Source: Afifella aestuarii (GTDB lineage: Bacteria > Pseudomonadota > Alphaproteobacteria > Rhizobiales > Afifellaceae). From it: DNA of 64,000 nucleotides. The notes below the pieces were generated by a model. It was not told where the DNA came from and searched no databases. It saw only the letters and a program-made list of their open reading frames with translations. This document shows, piece after piece, positions 9,165 to 17,862 of this stretch. Both the position numbers and the translations under genes were made by a program. The stretch lies in assembly GCF_004023665.1 (NCBI RefSeq), contig NZ_SAUF01000002.1, positions 62,001-126,000 on the forward strand. Reading direction: 5' to 3'. Positions within the stretch are counted from its first letter, which is position 1. Every line of letters starts with the position of its first letter.

Positions 9165-10039
9165 TGGCTGCGCTCCTGAATGCGGCGCATCAAATATTGC
9201 GCGTAATGGGTTTTGCCGAGCTTTTCGGCCCGGGCGGTGACGGCCGCCGCATCGAGATAGCCGAGCTCGAAAGCGATCTCTTCCGGGCACATCACCATGG
9301 TTCCCTGCCGGTGTTCGATGGTGCGCACGAAAGCGGCGGCTTCGTGGAGGCTGTCATGCGTGCCGGTGTCGAGCCAGGCATAGCCGCGTCCAAGCCGCGA
9401 GACTTCGAGATCGCCTCGTTCGAGATAGGCCCGGTTGACGTCTGTGATTTCGAGTTCGCCACGGGCGGATGGCTTCACGTCGGCTGCGATGTCGACGACG
9501 TCGTTGTCGTAGAAATAAAGCCCGGTCACCGCCCAGGAGGATTTCGGCTTTGTGGGCTTTTCTTCAATCGACTGCGCCATGCCGGTTTCGCGATCGAAGG
9601 AGACGACGCCGTACCGCTCCGGATCGTCGACGTGATAGGCGAAGACGGTGGCGCCCGTGTCCTTGCTGGCCGCGTTCTTGAGAAGGCCCGAAAGGCCGGC
9701 GCCATAAAAGATGTTGTCGCCGAGGATGAGGGCGGCAGGGTCGTTGCCGACGAAATTGCGCCCGATGATGAAGGCTTCGGCAAGGCCGTTCGGATGCGCC
9801 TGTTCGGCATAAGACAAGGACACGCCGAAAGCGCTGCCGTCGCCCAGGCATTCCTGGAACATCGGCAGATCGCGCGGTGTGGTGATGATCAGGATGTCGC
9901 GAATGCCCGCCAGCATGAGCACGCCGAGCGGGTAATAGATCATCGGCTTGTCATAGATCGGCAGCAATTGCTTGGAGACGGAAATGGTGAGCGGATAAAG
10001 CCGCGTGCCGCTGCCGCCCGCCAGAATGATCCCCCGCAT
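9161..10039 (-). CDS. rfbA: glucose-1-phosphate thymidylyltransferase
   Basis: A 292-residue nucleotidyltransferase starting [18 protein letters not shown], the signature nucleotide-binding loop, followed by [17 protein letters not shown] and the metal-binding [10 protein letters not shown]. It makes dTDP-glucose from dTTP and glucose-1-phosphate, the committed step of dTDP-rhamnose synthesis, and in this family is usually feedback-inhibited by dTDP-L-rhamnose. It is the first gene of the leftward rfbACBD unit; the promoter should lie in the roughly 230 bases to its right. Confidence 0.96.
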   Translation of the reverse strand: MRGIILAGGSGTRLYPLTISVSKQLLPIYDKPMIYYPLGVLMLAGIRDILIITTPRDLPMFQECLGDGSAFGVSLSYAEQAHPNGLAEAFIIGRNFVGNDPAALILGDNIFYGAGLSGLLKNAASKDTGATVFAYHVDDPERYGVVSFDRETGMAQSIEEKPTKPKSSWAVTGLYFYDNDVVDIAADVKPSARGELEITDVNRAYLERGDLEVSRLGRGYAWLDTGTHDSLHEAAAFVRTIEHRQGTMVMCPEEIAFELGYLDAAAVTARAEKLGKTHYAQYLMRRIQERSQ

Positions 10040-10269
10040 GGCTATACCTCAGCTGAAAAGTCCACAGGCGTCTAGGATAGGTCGGCCGCGCGTGCAAGCG
10101 CACGCCAGCCTTGCTTCAGGGCGCGCCGAGGCGCCCTGGCAAAGAAAGACGCTGGAGGGGAGCTCTTAGGCGATCGCGATCTTCGGGTCGAGGGGGCCGC
10201 ACTTGGATTGTGTGGTGACGATGCCCCTTTGGGACCCGGTCGGTCCTGACAGCTGCCCGATCGCTCGGC

Positions 10270-10413
10270 TCATCCGGCGAGCTGGGGGAAAAGCCCGACG
10301 AGTCCGACGATGATCAGATAGAAGGCGATCACGTAATTCAGGATCTGCGGAAAGACGAGAATAAGAATGCCGGCGATGAGAGCGACGGCCGGCTGGATGA
10401 GGACGATGTCCAT
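10270..10413 (-). CDS. small DUF3096-like membrane protein
   Basis: A 47-residue protein too short for many gene callers. It starts MDIVLIQPAVALIAG and is almost wholly hydrophobic, with two short membrane helices separated by the FPQILNY turn and a second FPQLAG turn at the end. The composition and the FPxxL pattern match the DUF3096 family of tiny membrane proteins, whose function is not known. Support for translation is good: AGGAGA lies eight bases upstream of the ATG. It is in its own leftward unit between rfbA and a rightward aminotransferase gene. A further 35-codon frame overlaps its stop by four bases but has no recognisable features. Confidence 0.75.
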   Translation of the reverse strand: MDIVLIQPAVALIAGILILVFPQILNYVIAFYLIIVGLVGLFPQLAG

Positions 10414-10700
10414 GGGTGGGGTCTCCTGGATAGGGGCGGGCGATCGGGGATGTCGGCCGTCCGCCCTCGTGACTGTCGCAAAACGTAGAAGACCGAAGAG
10501 CGTTGCTCACGCTTTGAGCGAAAGAGCGAAGTTTATGCGGGGCATATCGAACGAATATCGCCGCGATGGACAATCTCTCGACAAATCGCCATGACAAGCA
10601 TCTGAGACAGCGTTCAGCTTGATGGTCCGCTGAACGGAGGAGTCGTGGGCCGGTCATGAACATCCGTGTCCGGCGGTTGCCAAATCTTGGAGGTACCTCG

Positions 10701-12038
10701 ATGAACATGCTGGCCGAGCCTTTGCAGAAATTCGCCACCAATTCGCTGGAGAGCCATTGGCTGCCGTTTACGGCAAGCCGCGATTTCAAGGCCGAGCCGC
10801 GCCTCGTTGTGAAGAGCGAGGGCATGTATCTGTGGGACCACAAGGGCGGCAAAATCATCGACGGGTCGTCGGCGCTGTTCAACGTGGCGGCGGGCCATGG
10901 CCGCAAGGAGATCATCGAGGCGGTCCACGCTCAGATGCTGCAGAACGATTACTCGCCGCATTTCCAGCTCGGCCATCCGGGCTCTTTCGCCCTGTCTGCC
11001 AAGCTCTCGCAGATCCTTCCTGAGCCGTTCAATCACATCTTCTTCGTGAATTCCGGTTCGGAGGCGATCGATACGGCCCTGAAGATCGTCATGGCCTATC
11101 ACCGTGCCCGCGGTGAGGGGCAGCGTCTGCGCTTCGTGTCGCGCGAGCGGGCCTATCACGGCGTCAATATCGGCGGTGTGTCGCTCTCGGGCCTGATGAA
11201 GAACCGCGAGGCTTTTCCGGGCGTGATCCCGAATGTGGTGGCGATGCGCCATACCTGGGATTCTGAAAACACCTTCGTGCGGGGACAGGCGGAAACAGGC
11301 GCCGAGCTCGCCGACGATTTGCAGCGCTTTTGCGACATGTACGGCGCTTCGACCATCGCAGCGGTTTTCGTGGAGCCGGTCGCAGGTTCCACCGGCACCC
11401 TCGTGCCGCCGAAGGGCTATCTGGAACGTCTGCGCGAGATCTGCGATGCGAACGGCATTCTGCTGGTCTTCGACGAAGTGATCACCGGTTTCGGCCGCCT
11501 CGGCGCGCCTTTTGCCGCTCAGGCCTTTGGCGTCACCCCCGACATCATGACGATGGCGAAGGCGATCACCAACGGCACCATTCCAATGGGCGCCGTCGCT
11601 GCGCGTGACGAGATCTATGAGACGATCACCAATTCCGCACCGGAGAACGCCATCGAGTTCTTCCACGGCTACACCTATTCCGCCCATCCGGTGGCGTGCG
11701 CCGCGGGGCTGGCGACGCTGGACATCTACGAGCGCGAAGGGTTGTTTGACCGGGCGGCCGATCTGTCGGGCTACTTCCTCGACGCCATCTACTCGCTGAA
11801 GAACATTCCCGCCGTTCGCGACATCCGTGGCTATGGAATGATGGCGGGCGTGGAAGCCTGGCCGGAAGACGGAAAGCCGGGTGTGCGCGGCAACAGGCTG
11901 CAGAAAGAACTTTTCTGGAAGGGTCTGCACGTGAAGTTCACGGGCGATACCGCCATCGTCGCGCCCGCTCTGATTGCCGAAAAAAGCCATGTCGATGAGA
12001 TGGTTGACATTCTGCGTCAGACGCTGAGTGTGCTCTAG
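10701..12038 (+). CDS. omega-amino acid--pyruvate aminotransferase (class III)
   Basis: A 445-residue PLP enzyme of fold type I. The cofactor-binding FVNSGSEAIDTALKI, the class III signature LLVFDEVITGFGRLG and the Schiff-base lysine in MTMAKAITNG (Lys287) are present. Overall similarity is to beta-alanine:pyruvate aminotransferases, which move the amino group of beta-alanine or other omega-amino acids to pyruvate, giving malonate semialdehyde and alanine. The ATG at 10701 follows GGAGG at proper spacing; an in-frame ATG at 10656 is less well placed. It is transcribed alone, followed by an inverted repeat and then hemA. Related enzymes accept various amines, so the exact substrate is uncertain. 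Confidence 0.88.
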   Translation: MNMLAEPLQKFATNSLESHWLPFTASRDFKAEPRLVVKSEGMYLWDHKGGKIIDGSSALFNVAAGHGRKEIIEAVHAQMLQNDYSPHFQLGHPGSFALSAKLSQILPEPFNHIFFVNSGSEAIDTALKIVMAYHRARGEGQRLRFVSRERAYHGVNIGGVSLSGLMKNREAFPGVIPNVVAMRHTWDSENTFVRGQAETGAELADDLQRFCDMYGASTIAAVFVEPVAGSTGTLVPPKGYLERLREICDANGILLVFDEVITGFGRLGAPFAAQAFGVTPDIMTMAKAITNGTIPMGAVAARDEIYETITNSAPENAIEFFHGYTYSAHPVACAAGLATLDIYEREGLFDRAADLSGYFLDAIYSLKNIPAVRDIRGYGMMAGVEAWPEDGKPGVRGNRLQKELFWKGLHVKFTGDTAIVAPALIAEKSHVDEMVDILRQTLSVL

Positions 12039-12048
12039 GGCTGCCGCT

Positions 12049-12085
12049 AAAAAAGGCGAGTGGCCCAAAAAAGCGGCCACTCGCC
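12049..12085 (-). terminator. inverted repeat with U-tract only for leftward transcription
   Basis: Perfect 11-bp arms GGCGAGTGGCC / GGCCACTCGCC with a 9-base A-rich loop lie just after the aminotransferase stop. Read rightward, the stem is preceded by six A and followed by GCAGG, so it lacks a U-tract. Read leftward, it is followed by TTTTTTAGC and is a textbook terminator. No leftward gene precedes it, so it may block antisense transcription into the aminotransferase gene or work as a U-less terminator for it. Confidence 0.55.
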
Positions 12086-12104
12086 GCAGGAAAATGCCCG
12101 CTCT

Positions 12105-12118
12105 TTGATCCAGATCAC
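12105..12118 (+). promoter_or_regulatory. FNR/FnrL-type binding site upstream of hemA
   Basis: TTGATCCAGATCAC matches the FNR consensus TTGAT-N4-ATCAA at nine of ten defined bases. It lies about 126 bases upstream of the hemA start codon. In Rhodobacter species hemA is controlled by the oxygen-sensing regulator FnrL through such a site, so the same logic is inferred here. No matching sigma-70 promoter was placed with confidence. Confidence 0.6.
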
Positions 12119-12243
12119 GGGTGTGTCAATCTGATGGACGTATCGTCAGTGTCAGGCCTGCTTGACGGTTACGCGGCGAAGCGCCGCTAGCCAAGCACGG
12201 TTCGGGCTGATTATTGTTCGAGCGGCATCGACCGGGGAACGCT

Positions 12244-13515
12244 ATGTTCGATTATCATTCTCATTTCGAAGCCGCCATCGCGGCCTTGCGCAACGAGCGG
12301 CGTTACCGCGTCTTCGCCGATCTGGAGCGGCAAGTCGGGCGGTTCCCGCGGGCCATCTGGCGACGCGACGGCCAGGCGGAGGAAGTCGCCATCTGGTGTT
12401 CGAACGATTACCTGGCGATGGGGCACCATCCCAAGGTCGTTGAGGCCATGCGCAATGCGGCACTGACGATGGGCGCAGGCGCGGGTGGCACGCGAAACAT
12501 TTCCGGCACCAATCGGCCGCTGGTCGAGCTCGAAAATGAGCTCTGCGATCTGCATCACAAGGAATCGGCGCTCGTCTTCACCTCGGGCTTCGTCTCCAAC
12601 GAGGCGGCGATCTCGACGATCGCCCGGCTCCTGCCGGACTGCCTCATCCTGTCCGACCAGCTCAATCACGCCTCGATGATCGAAGGCGTCAAGCACGCCG
12701 GCACGCAGAAACAGATCTGGCGCCACAACGATCTTGCGCATCTGGAAGAGCTCCTGAAGGCTGCCGGCAAGGATCGCGCCAAGCTGATCGTCTTTGAATC
12801 GGTATATTCGATGGATGGTGACGTCGCGCCGATCGAGAAGATCGCCGATCTCGCCGACGAATATGGCGCGCTCACCTATATCGACGAAGTGCATGCCGTG
12901 GGCATGTACGGCGAGCGCGGCGCGGGCATTTGCGAGCGCGACGGCGTCATGGACCGTATCGATATCATCGAAGGCACGCTGGCGAAGGCTTTCGGCACGC
13001 TCGGCGGTTACGTCACCGGACCCGCCGCGATCATGGATGCGGTCCGCTCCTACGCGCCGGGCTTCATCTTCACGACGGCTCTGCCGCCGGCGATCGCCGC
13101 GGCTGCCTGCGCCTCGATCCGCCATCTCAAGACGTCGCAGGAAGAACGCGCCAGACAGCAGCGCCAGGCTGCGCGCACCAAGGACGTGCTGCGCAGGGCC
13201 GGCCTGCCGGTCATGCCGAGCGAGACGCACATCGTTCCCGTTCTCGTCGGCGAGCCGGAAGCCTGCAAGGCGGCCAGCGACCGGCTGATGGAAAAGCACC
13301 GCATCTACATTCAGCCGATCAATTATCCGACCGTGCCGCGCGGGACTGAGCGCCTCCGCATCACGCCGACCCCGATGCACGACGATCAGCTCATCGATCA
13401 ACTGGCCGAAGCCTTGGTGGAGACGTGGCTGGCTCTCGATTTGCCGCTCAGTCGACCCGACATGGTAGACACGGCGCCGGCGCGCGCCCAGATCTTCGCG
13501 GCTTCGGGCGGCTGA
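12244..13515 (+). CDS. hemA: 5-aminolevulinate synthase
   Basis: A 423-residue PLP enzyme that condenses glycine and succinyl-CoA to 5-aminolevulinate, the first step of tetrapyrrole synthesis in alphaproteobacteria. The N-terminus [15 protein letters not shown], the segment [13 protein letters not shown], the glycine-rich [24 protein letters not shown] and the Schiff-base [10 protein letters not shown] (Lys248) are all those of HemA rather than the related KBL or BioF enzymes. The ATG at 12244 was chosen because alignment to the family starts there; an in-frame ATG lies 30 bases upstream. It has its own leader with an FNR-type box and a strong terminator after it, so it is probably monocistronic and regulated by oxygen. 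Confidence 0.96.
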   Translation: MFDYHSHFEAAIAALRNERRYRVFADLERQVGRFPRAIWRRDGQAEEVAIWCSNDYLAMGHHPKVVEAMRNAALTMGAGAGGTRNISGTNRPLVELENELCDLHHKESALVFTSGFVSNEAAISTIARLLPDCLILSDQLNHASMIEGVKHAGTQKQIWRHNDLAHLEELLKAAGKDRAKLIVFESVYSMDGDVAPIEKIADLADEYGALTYIDEVHAVGMYGERGAGICERDGVMDRIDIIEGTLAKAFGTLGGYVTGPAAIMDAVRSYAPGFIFTTALPPAIAAAACASIRHLKTSQEERARQQRQAARTKDVLRRAGLPVMPSETHIVPVLVGEPEACKAASDRLMEKHRIYIQPINYPTVPRGTERLRITPTPMHDDQLIDQLAEALVETWLALDLPLSRPDMVDTAPARAQIFAASGG

Positions 13516-13577
13516 GTGCCGCGGCTGGCTGCGGCCTCCAACTGCAACAGATAGCGCGACGCCAGACGTCGCATCAG

Positions 13578-13609
13578 AACGCGGGCCGAGAGGCCCGCGT
13601 TTTCGTTTG
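13578..13609 (+). terminator. hemA intrinsic terminator
   Basis: A perfect 10-bp GC-rich stem AACGCGGGCC/GGCCCGCGTT with a GAGA loop is followed by TTTCGTTT, 63 bases after the hemA stop. It is correctly placed and oriented for hemA. Confidence 0.85.
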
Positions 13610-13671
13610 GGATGGCTGCAGGCTTAAAGCCACGCCTCTTTTCGGATCGGTACGCCGAAGTTCCGCGGCGG

Positions 13672-14802
13672 CTACTTCTTCTTCCCGCGTTCGCTGCGTC
13701 CGCGTTCCCAGGGTTCTTTGGGATCGGGGGCGGCGTGCCCCTCCTGCCGCATCAGCCAGCGCGCAAGAAGAGGCACTGCGAGCGCAAGGGCTGCGAACCG
13801 CACCACGTGATGGGCGGCCACATAGGCCGGGTCCACATTCATGGTGAAGGCGAGGATGGTCAGCGCCTCGAGCGCGCCCGGCGCAAAGGCCATGAAGGTC
13901 TGCAGCAGCGAAATGTCGAGGATCATGCTCGTGATCGCCGCGCCGATCGCGGAAACGACGACGGCGATAGCGAAGGAAGCGCCTGCGGCCGTCAAGATCT
14001 TCGGCAAAAGCGGTCGGTCTTCGGGTCTCAGCCTGCAGCCGGCGATGGCGCCGATGCCAACAAGGCTCGGGATCAAGATGAAAGCCGGGATCGTCGTCTC
14101 GACCACGCCGGAGACGCAAAGCACGGCCGCTGCGAGGAGGCCGCCGAGCATCTGCCCGCCCGGAATGCGCAGCTTGTAGAGAAGAAATCCGCAAACGGCC
14201 CCGGCGGCGAAGAGCAGAAAAAGCTCGCCCCAGTCGACGGAGGCGACGCCGCGGGCGCTAACCGCACTCGGATGAACGCCAGCCAGGAAGGCGGCAAGCG
14301 GCAGCGCCTCGAGCAGGATGATGAGCCGAAGGCTCTGAGCGATGGCGACGCGTCGAAGATCGGCAGAGGTCATCTCGGCAGCTGCCAGCACGAAGGAAAG
14401 CGCCCCCGGCAGAGCTGCGAAAAGCGCGCTGTGGCGGTCCCATCGGAACATGCGCACCAGGAGAAGGTAGCTTCCGACGGTGACCAGGATCACAGTGATC
14501 GCAAGAGCGAAAAAGCTGACCGGCCAGCTCGACACCTCGTTGAGCGTTGCCGGCGTCACCCCCGTTCCGGAAATCACGCCGAGTACTAGGAAGACGATAT
14601 TGCGCAGTCCGCTCGGGATCTCCGTATGGAAGCCGCCGAGACTGGACGCGGCGACGAAGAGCATGCCACCGGAAATCCACGCGGCGGGTAGGCCGATCAG
14701 CGCAAAAAGAGCTCCACCTGCCGTCGAAAGGGCAAGCGTGGCAGCGACCCGAACGAGGGTTTCGCGAGAAGGAAGGACAAAGCCGCCGGCCTCGCCACTC
14801 AC
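13672..14802 (-). CDS. AbrB-family integral membrane protein
   Basis: A 376-residue membrane protein with about ten hydrophobic helices arranged as two similar halves, each with a PGA(L) motif (AALPGALSFVLAA near 130, MAFAPGALEALTILAF near 310). This is the pattern of the AbrB duplication family, sometimes labelled putative ammonia monooxygenase without good evidence; the function is not known. It starts with GTG overlapping the stop of the upstream aminotransferase by four bases (GTGA), so translation is coupled. The C-terminus is charged (ending RGKKK). A transporter role linked to the aminotransferase is a guess from coupling only. Confidence 0.75.
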   Translation of the reverse strand: MSGEAGGFVLPSRETLVRVAATLALSTAGGALFALIGLPAAWISGGMLFVAASSLGGFHTEIPSGLRNIVFLVLGVISGTGVTPATLNEVSSWPVSFFALAITVILVTVGSYLLLVRMFRWDRHSALFAALPGALSFVLAAAEMTSADLRRVAIAQSLRLIILLEALPLAAFLAGVHPSAVSARGVASVDWGELFLLFAAGAVCGFLLYKLRIPGGQMLGGLLAAAVLCVSGVVETTIPAFILIPSLVGIGAIAGCRLRPEDRPLLPKILTAAGASFAIAVVVSAIGAAITSMILDISLLQTFMAFAPGALEALTILAFTMNVDPAYVAAHHVVRFAALALAVPLLARWLMRQEGHAAPDPKEPWERGRSERGKKK

Positions 14803-16001
14803 CTCGCGAGCCAGCTTGCGAGCCGCCGCCCGGCTTCGGCCATGTCCTCAGGCTTGCGCGCAAAGCAAAGCCGCATGAAAGCCTCGCCCGCCGCTCCGAA
14901 GGCGGTGCCAGGCGCCACGCCGACATTTGCCTCGTCAACGAGACGCAAACCGAGCTTTCCCGTCTCCTCTTCGCCTTTGATCGAGAAGAAGAGATAGAAG
15001 GCGCCGTCGGGCCAGGTGAAGCGTGTGCGCGGCGAGGTTTGCAGCGCCTCGCAGATCACCTTTCGGCTTTGGCGGGCGCGCTCCACCTGCTCGACAATGA
15101 AGGGTTCGCCTTCTGCCACGGCAACGGTCGCCGCGCGCTGCATGAACACGGCGACACCGGAAGTCGAATATTGGATGAGGTTCTCAAGCACCCGGCCGAG
15201 CGCCGGTGGTGCCCCAATCCAGCCGACGCGCCACCCCGTCATCGCCCAGTTCTTGGAGAACGTATTGACGAAAAGAACCGGGTCGTCGTCCCGTGCGATG
15301 TCGTAAAAAGACGGTGCGCGATCACCCGCGAAGAAGAAGCGGTTATAGACTTCGTCGGCGATGATCCAGAGCTTGCGCTTGCGGGCAAAATCGAGAATCG
15401 CCTGCAATTCTTCCTGCGTTGCGGTCCAGCCGGTCGGATTCGAGGGCGAATTGAGGAAGATCGCCTTCGTTTTCTCGTTCGTGGCGGCAAGAAGCTCGTC
15501 GATATCGAGACGCCAGCCGGCATTGTCGGTGAAATGCATCGGCACATGTACGGCCGTCGCACCGGCAAGGCCGGTGGCCGCCGCGCAATTCGGCCACGCG
15601 GGTGTCGGGATCACCACCTCGTCACCGGCTCCGGCAACCGCGGCAATGGCGATCTGGATCGCCTGCATTCCGGAGCCCGTCACGAAGAAACGCTCGGCTG
15701 AAAAATCTCGCCCGTGAAGACGCTGATGGTAACGTGCGAGCGCTTCCCGCAGAGGCGGGATACCGCGCTGCCACGTATAGAAGGTCTCGCCAGCGGCGAG
15801 CGAGCGCGCTGCTGCCTCGCAGATGAAATCCGGTGTCGGAAGGTCGCCTTCCCCAGCCCACAGCGGGATCATACCCGGCCTTTCGCGGCCGTAATTCATC
15901 ACCTCCACGATGCCGGAATCGGGCGCGGCGAGCGCCTCCTGGCGAAGCGTGGAAAGAAGTTGCGTTCCGGGTTCGGAGAGATCGGAGGGAAGGGCGCTCA
16001 T
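14799..16001 (-). CDS. class I/II pyridoxal-phosphate aminotransferase
   Basis: A 400-residue fold type I aminotransferase with YTWQRGIPPLREALA, the cofactor contact SPSNPTG, DEVYNRFFF and the Schiff-base region VNTFSKNWAMTGWRVGW (lysine in SKNW). This is the aspartate/aromatic aminotransferase group; the substrate cannot be set from sequence alone. The start was placed at the ATG at 16001; a GTG at 16025 in the same frame is possible and neither has a clear ribosome binding site. Its stop overlaps the start of the AbrB-family membrane protein gene. It lies 50 bases downstream of mscL on the same strand. Confidence 0.87.
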   Translation of the reverse strand: MSALPSDLSEPGTQLLSTLRQEALAAPDSGIVEVMNYGRERPGMIPLWAGEGDLPTPDFICEAAARSLAAGETFYTWQRGIPPLREALARYHQRLHGRDFSAERFFVTGSGMQAIQIAIAAVAGAGDEVVIPTPAWPNCAAATGLAGATAVHVPMHFTDNAGWRLDIDELLAATNEKTKAIFLNSPSNPTGWTATQEELQAILDFARKRKLWIIADEVYNRFFFAGDRAPSFYDIARDDDPVLFVNTFSKNWAMTGWRVGWIGAPPALGRVLENLIQYSTSGVAVFMQRAATVAVAEGEPFIVEQVERARQSRKVICEALQTSPRTRFTWPDGAFYLFFSIKGEEETGKLGLRLVDEANVGVAPGTAFGAAGEAFMRLCFARKPEDMAEAGRRLASWLAR

Positions 16002-16051
16002 CCGCAATTTGTAGCGCCCGTTCACCGAGCCCGTCTAGCGCCTTGATGAGC

Positions 16052-16504
16052 TCAAATGATGGGATTTCCGTCTTTCGCTGCGGGAGCGCGCGCCTGCAGC
16101 GCATTGCGGATTTCGCGAAGCAGCCGGATGTCTTCCGGCACTTCGGGAGCCGCCGCCGGCTTTTCCTCCCGCTTGCGCATCAGCCGGTTCACGACCTTGA
16201 CCAACAGGAAGACGGCAAAAGCGACGATCAGGAATTTTACGAGGGCATTGATGAAAAGACCGATGTTCCACGTGACGGCGCCGGCCTGCTTCGCCTGCGT
16301 GATGGTGTTGAAGGTGCCGTCACCCTTCAGCACGACGAAGAATTGGGAGAAATCCACGCCGCCCAGAAGAAGGCCGATCGGCGGCATCAGGATGTCATCG
16401 ACGAGAGACGACACGATCGCCCCGAAGGCCGCGCCGATGATGATGCCCACCGCCATGTCGAGGACATTGCCTTTGAGGGCAAACTCCCGGAATTCCTTCA
16501 GCAT
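16052..16504 (-). CDS. mscL: large-conductance mechanosensitive channel
   Basis: A 150-residue protein that starts [20 protein letters not shown], the conserved N-terminal amphipathic helix and first pore helix of MscL. It continues with [21 protein letters not shown] (pore constriction and loop) and a second transmembrane helix [17 protein letters not shown], ending in a charged cytoplasmic helix. MscL opens under membrane tension to release solutes during osmotic downshock. Length is slightly above the E. coli protein owing to the C-terminal tail. It is followed on the same strand by the aminotransferase/AbrB pair. Confidence 0.95.
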   Translation of the reverse strand: MLKEFREFALKGNVLDMAVGIIIGAAFGAIVSSLVDDILMPPIGLLLGGVDFSQFFVVLKGDGTFNTITQAKQAGAVTWNIGLFINALVKFLIVAFAVFLLVKVVNRLMRKREEKPAAAPEVPEDIRLLREIRNALQARAPAAKDGNPII

Positions 16505-16719
16505 TTACGCGTCCTTCGAGGTTCCGGGAGCTTTCCCCACTAGGCCCGATCGTTGCAACCGGACAAGGGCTGTTGCGCAAGGCGTGGGCGAAGCGATCGC
16601 GTCAGCGATACCGCAGGGCGGCCGAGGCGATTGCTTTGCGGGCCTTGAGGGCCCACCGCGAGAGCTGGTTCTGGCGCGCGCCTCGGCACCCGAGGGTCTT
16701 GAGGCAGGGGCGGCGAGCC

Positions 16720-17199
16720 TCACCGTCCGCGAGCGAAACTCTGGCGCTGTTGGATCTGGCTGCTCGCCTGCTCGAAATTCGTCGCCGCGTCGCCGACCGA
16801 GATCACCTTCTCGCAAATCGGGGAGCAGGACAGGGTCTGGCGTTCCGAGCCGTAGAAGATGGTCGTGAGCTGCCGGTCGTTCGACACCACCTGTAATGTG
16901 GCGTTCGCGACTTCGTGTCCGTCCTGATCAAGCGCGATCAGATTCGTTGTGCCGGCCGCCTTGCCCGTGAGGACAAGGGTTTGTTCATCCTCCACCGTCG
17001 CATCCGCGATCCCCGGATTGCCGATCACGATCGTCGACACCGGTCTCTCGAGCTTCATCACCTTGGCGAAATCGATGGTGAGCGCGATCGTATCCGCACG
17101 CGCGGGAAGGCTCGTGGCGACGAGAAGGAGAAGGGGCAGCAGCCCTGCCAGGATGCGAGCGGCAGCGGCTCGATTCGTCCTGGTGCGCACGCCTTGCAT
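16720..17199 (-). CDS. exported pilus-assembly N-terminal domain protein (CpaC N-terminal homologue)
   Basis: A 159-residue exported protein with a long signal peptide (hydrophobic GLLPLLLLVATSLPARA). The mature part reads like the first domain of CpaC/RcpA secretins: VMKLERPVSTIVIGNPGIADATV, then LVLTGKAAGTTNLIALD. It ends with a region containing two cysteines (SCSPIC) not found in CpaC, and has no secretin domain. The ATG at 17199 has AAGGA seven bases upstream. The gene is divergent from flp and next to the tad locus, so a periplasmic role in Flp pilus assembly is likely, perhaps helping the secretin. Its full-length relative, cpaC, is encoded 2.2 kb away. Confidence 0.75.
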   Translation of the reverse strand: MQGVRTRTNRAAAARILAGLLPLLLLVATSLPARADTIALTIDFAKVMKLERPVSTIVIGNPGIADATVEDEQTLVLTGKAAGTTNLIALDQDGHEVANATLQVVSNDRQLTTIFYGSERQTLSCSPICEKVISVGDAATNFEQASSQIQQRQSFARGR

Positions 17200-17576
17200 G
17201 AGATCGTCCTTACCAAATTCATCAGCACAATACGCAAGAAGGGTGAACGAAGTGCAAATAAATTCGTGCAAACGCTCCTCGCTGTTCCACGTCGCGCGAC
17301 AGGTTGTTCAAATTTGTTTGGAAAACGTTAGGTCTCGTAAGTGCATGATTTATCGATATAAAGCTCTAGAATTTTGGCGGGCCTAGCCCAATTCCGTATC
17401 TTGAGGAGATCTCGGCGCATGCTTCGCGCAAGCTTCGTCGTGCAGCATCGCGCTGGCTCTCTGGACGATTGAATTAAGATTGCCGCAAACAATTGTTGCT
17501 AGGCATTGTCCCTAGTTCCCGGGCACCAAAGACCGCAACGGCGGGCGTTCGGGGTGACGACAGAAGGAGCAGAGAG
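17200..17576. promoter_or_regulatory. divergent promoter region between the pilus N-domain gene and flp
   Basis: This 377-base gap is clearly more AT-rich than its surroundings (for instance ATGATTTATCGATATAAAG near 17343), as expected for a region with two divergent promoters. It should drive flp to the right and the pilus N-terminal domain gene to the left. No perfect sigma-70 or sigma-54 promoter and no TTAA-N7-TTAA CtrA site was found by eye. No small open frame with a good ribosome binding site was recognised in it. Confidence 0.5.
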
Positions 17577-17753
17577 ATGAAGAAGCTTGTGAACCGCTTC
17601 GTGAAGGACGAGTCCGGTGCGACGGCCATCGAGTATGGTCTGATCGCCGCGCTGGTTTCGGTCGTGATCATCGCCGTACTGACGACACTGGGCACCAACC
17701 TGACGAGCACGTTCAGCTCGGTGGCGAGCGGGCTTAAGGGTACTGCTGGCTAA
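17577..17753 (+). CDS. flp: Flp-type IVb pilin
   Basis: A 58-residue prepilin. The short leader ends ESG and is followed by ATAIEYGLIAALVSVVII, the Flp motif: cleavage by the CpaA peptidase is expected between Gly and Ala, leaving the Glu-Tyr pair and hydrophobic helix for pilus assembly. The C-terminus is short and glycine/serine rich. The ATG follows AAGGAG with six-base spacing, a strong site that suits an abundant structural protein. A strong terminator follows directly, so flp is probably expressed as a single-gene transcript at higher level than the downstream machinery. Confidence 0.95.
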   Translation: MKKLVNRFVKDESGATAIEYGLIAALVSVVIIAVLTTLGTNLTSTFSSVASGLKGTAG

Positions 17754-17778
17754 AATCCTTGGTAGCTAACGTGACTGC

Positions 17779-17811
17779 AACGGAGGGCTACCGCCCTCCG
17801 TTTCTCGTTTT
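17779..17811 (+). terminator. flp intrinsic terminator
   Basis: A perfect 10-bp stem AACGGAGGGC/GCCCTCCGTT with a TACC loop and a T-rich tail (TTTCTCGTTTT) lies 25 bases after the flp stop. It separates the pilin from cpaA. Confidence 0.88.
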
Positions 17812-17862
17812 GGCACCGTAGCGATCAGGAATTGTCGGGGCCATGACATCCGGGAGAATGGC

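Noticed and set aside
10614-12080. Long leftward frame opposite the omega-aminotransferase gene
   Set aside because: The rightward frame has all PLP-enzyme motifs; the leftward one has none.
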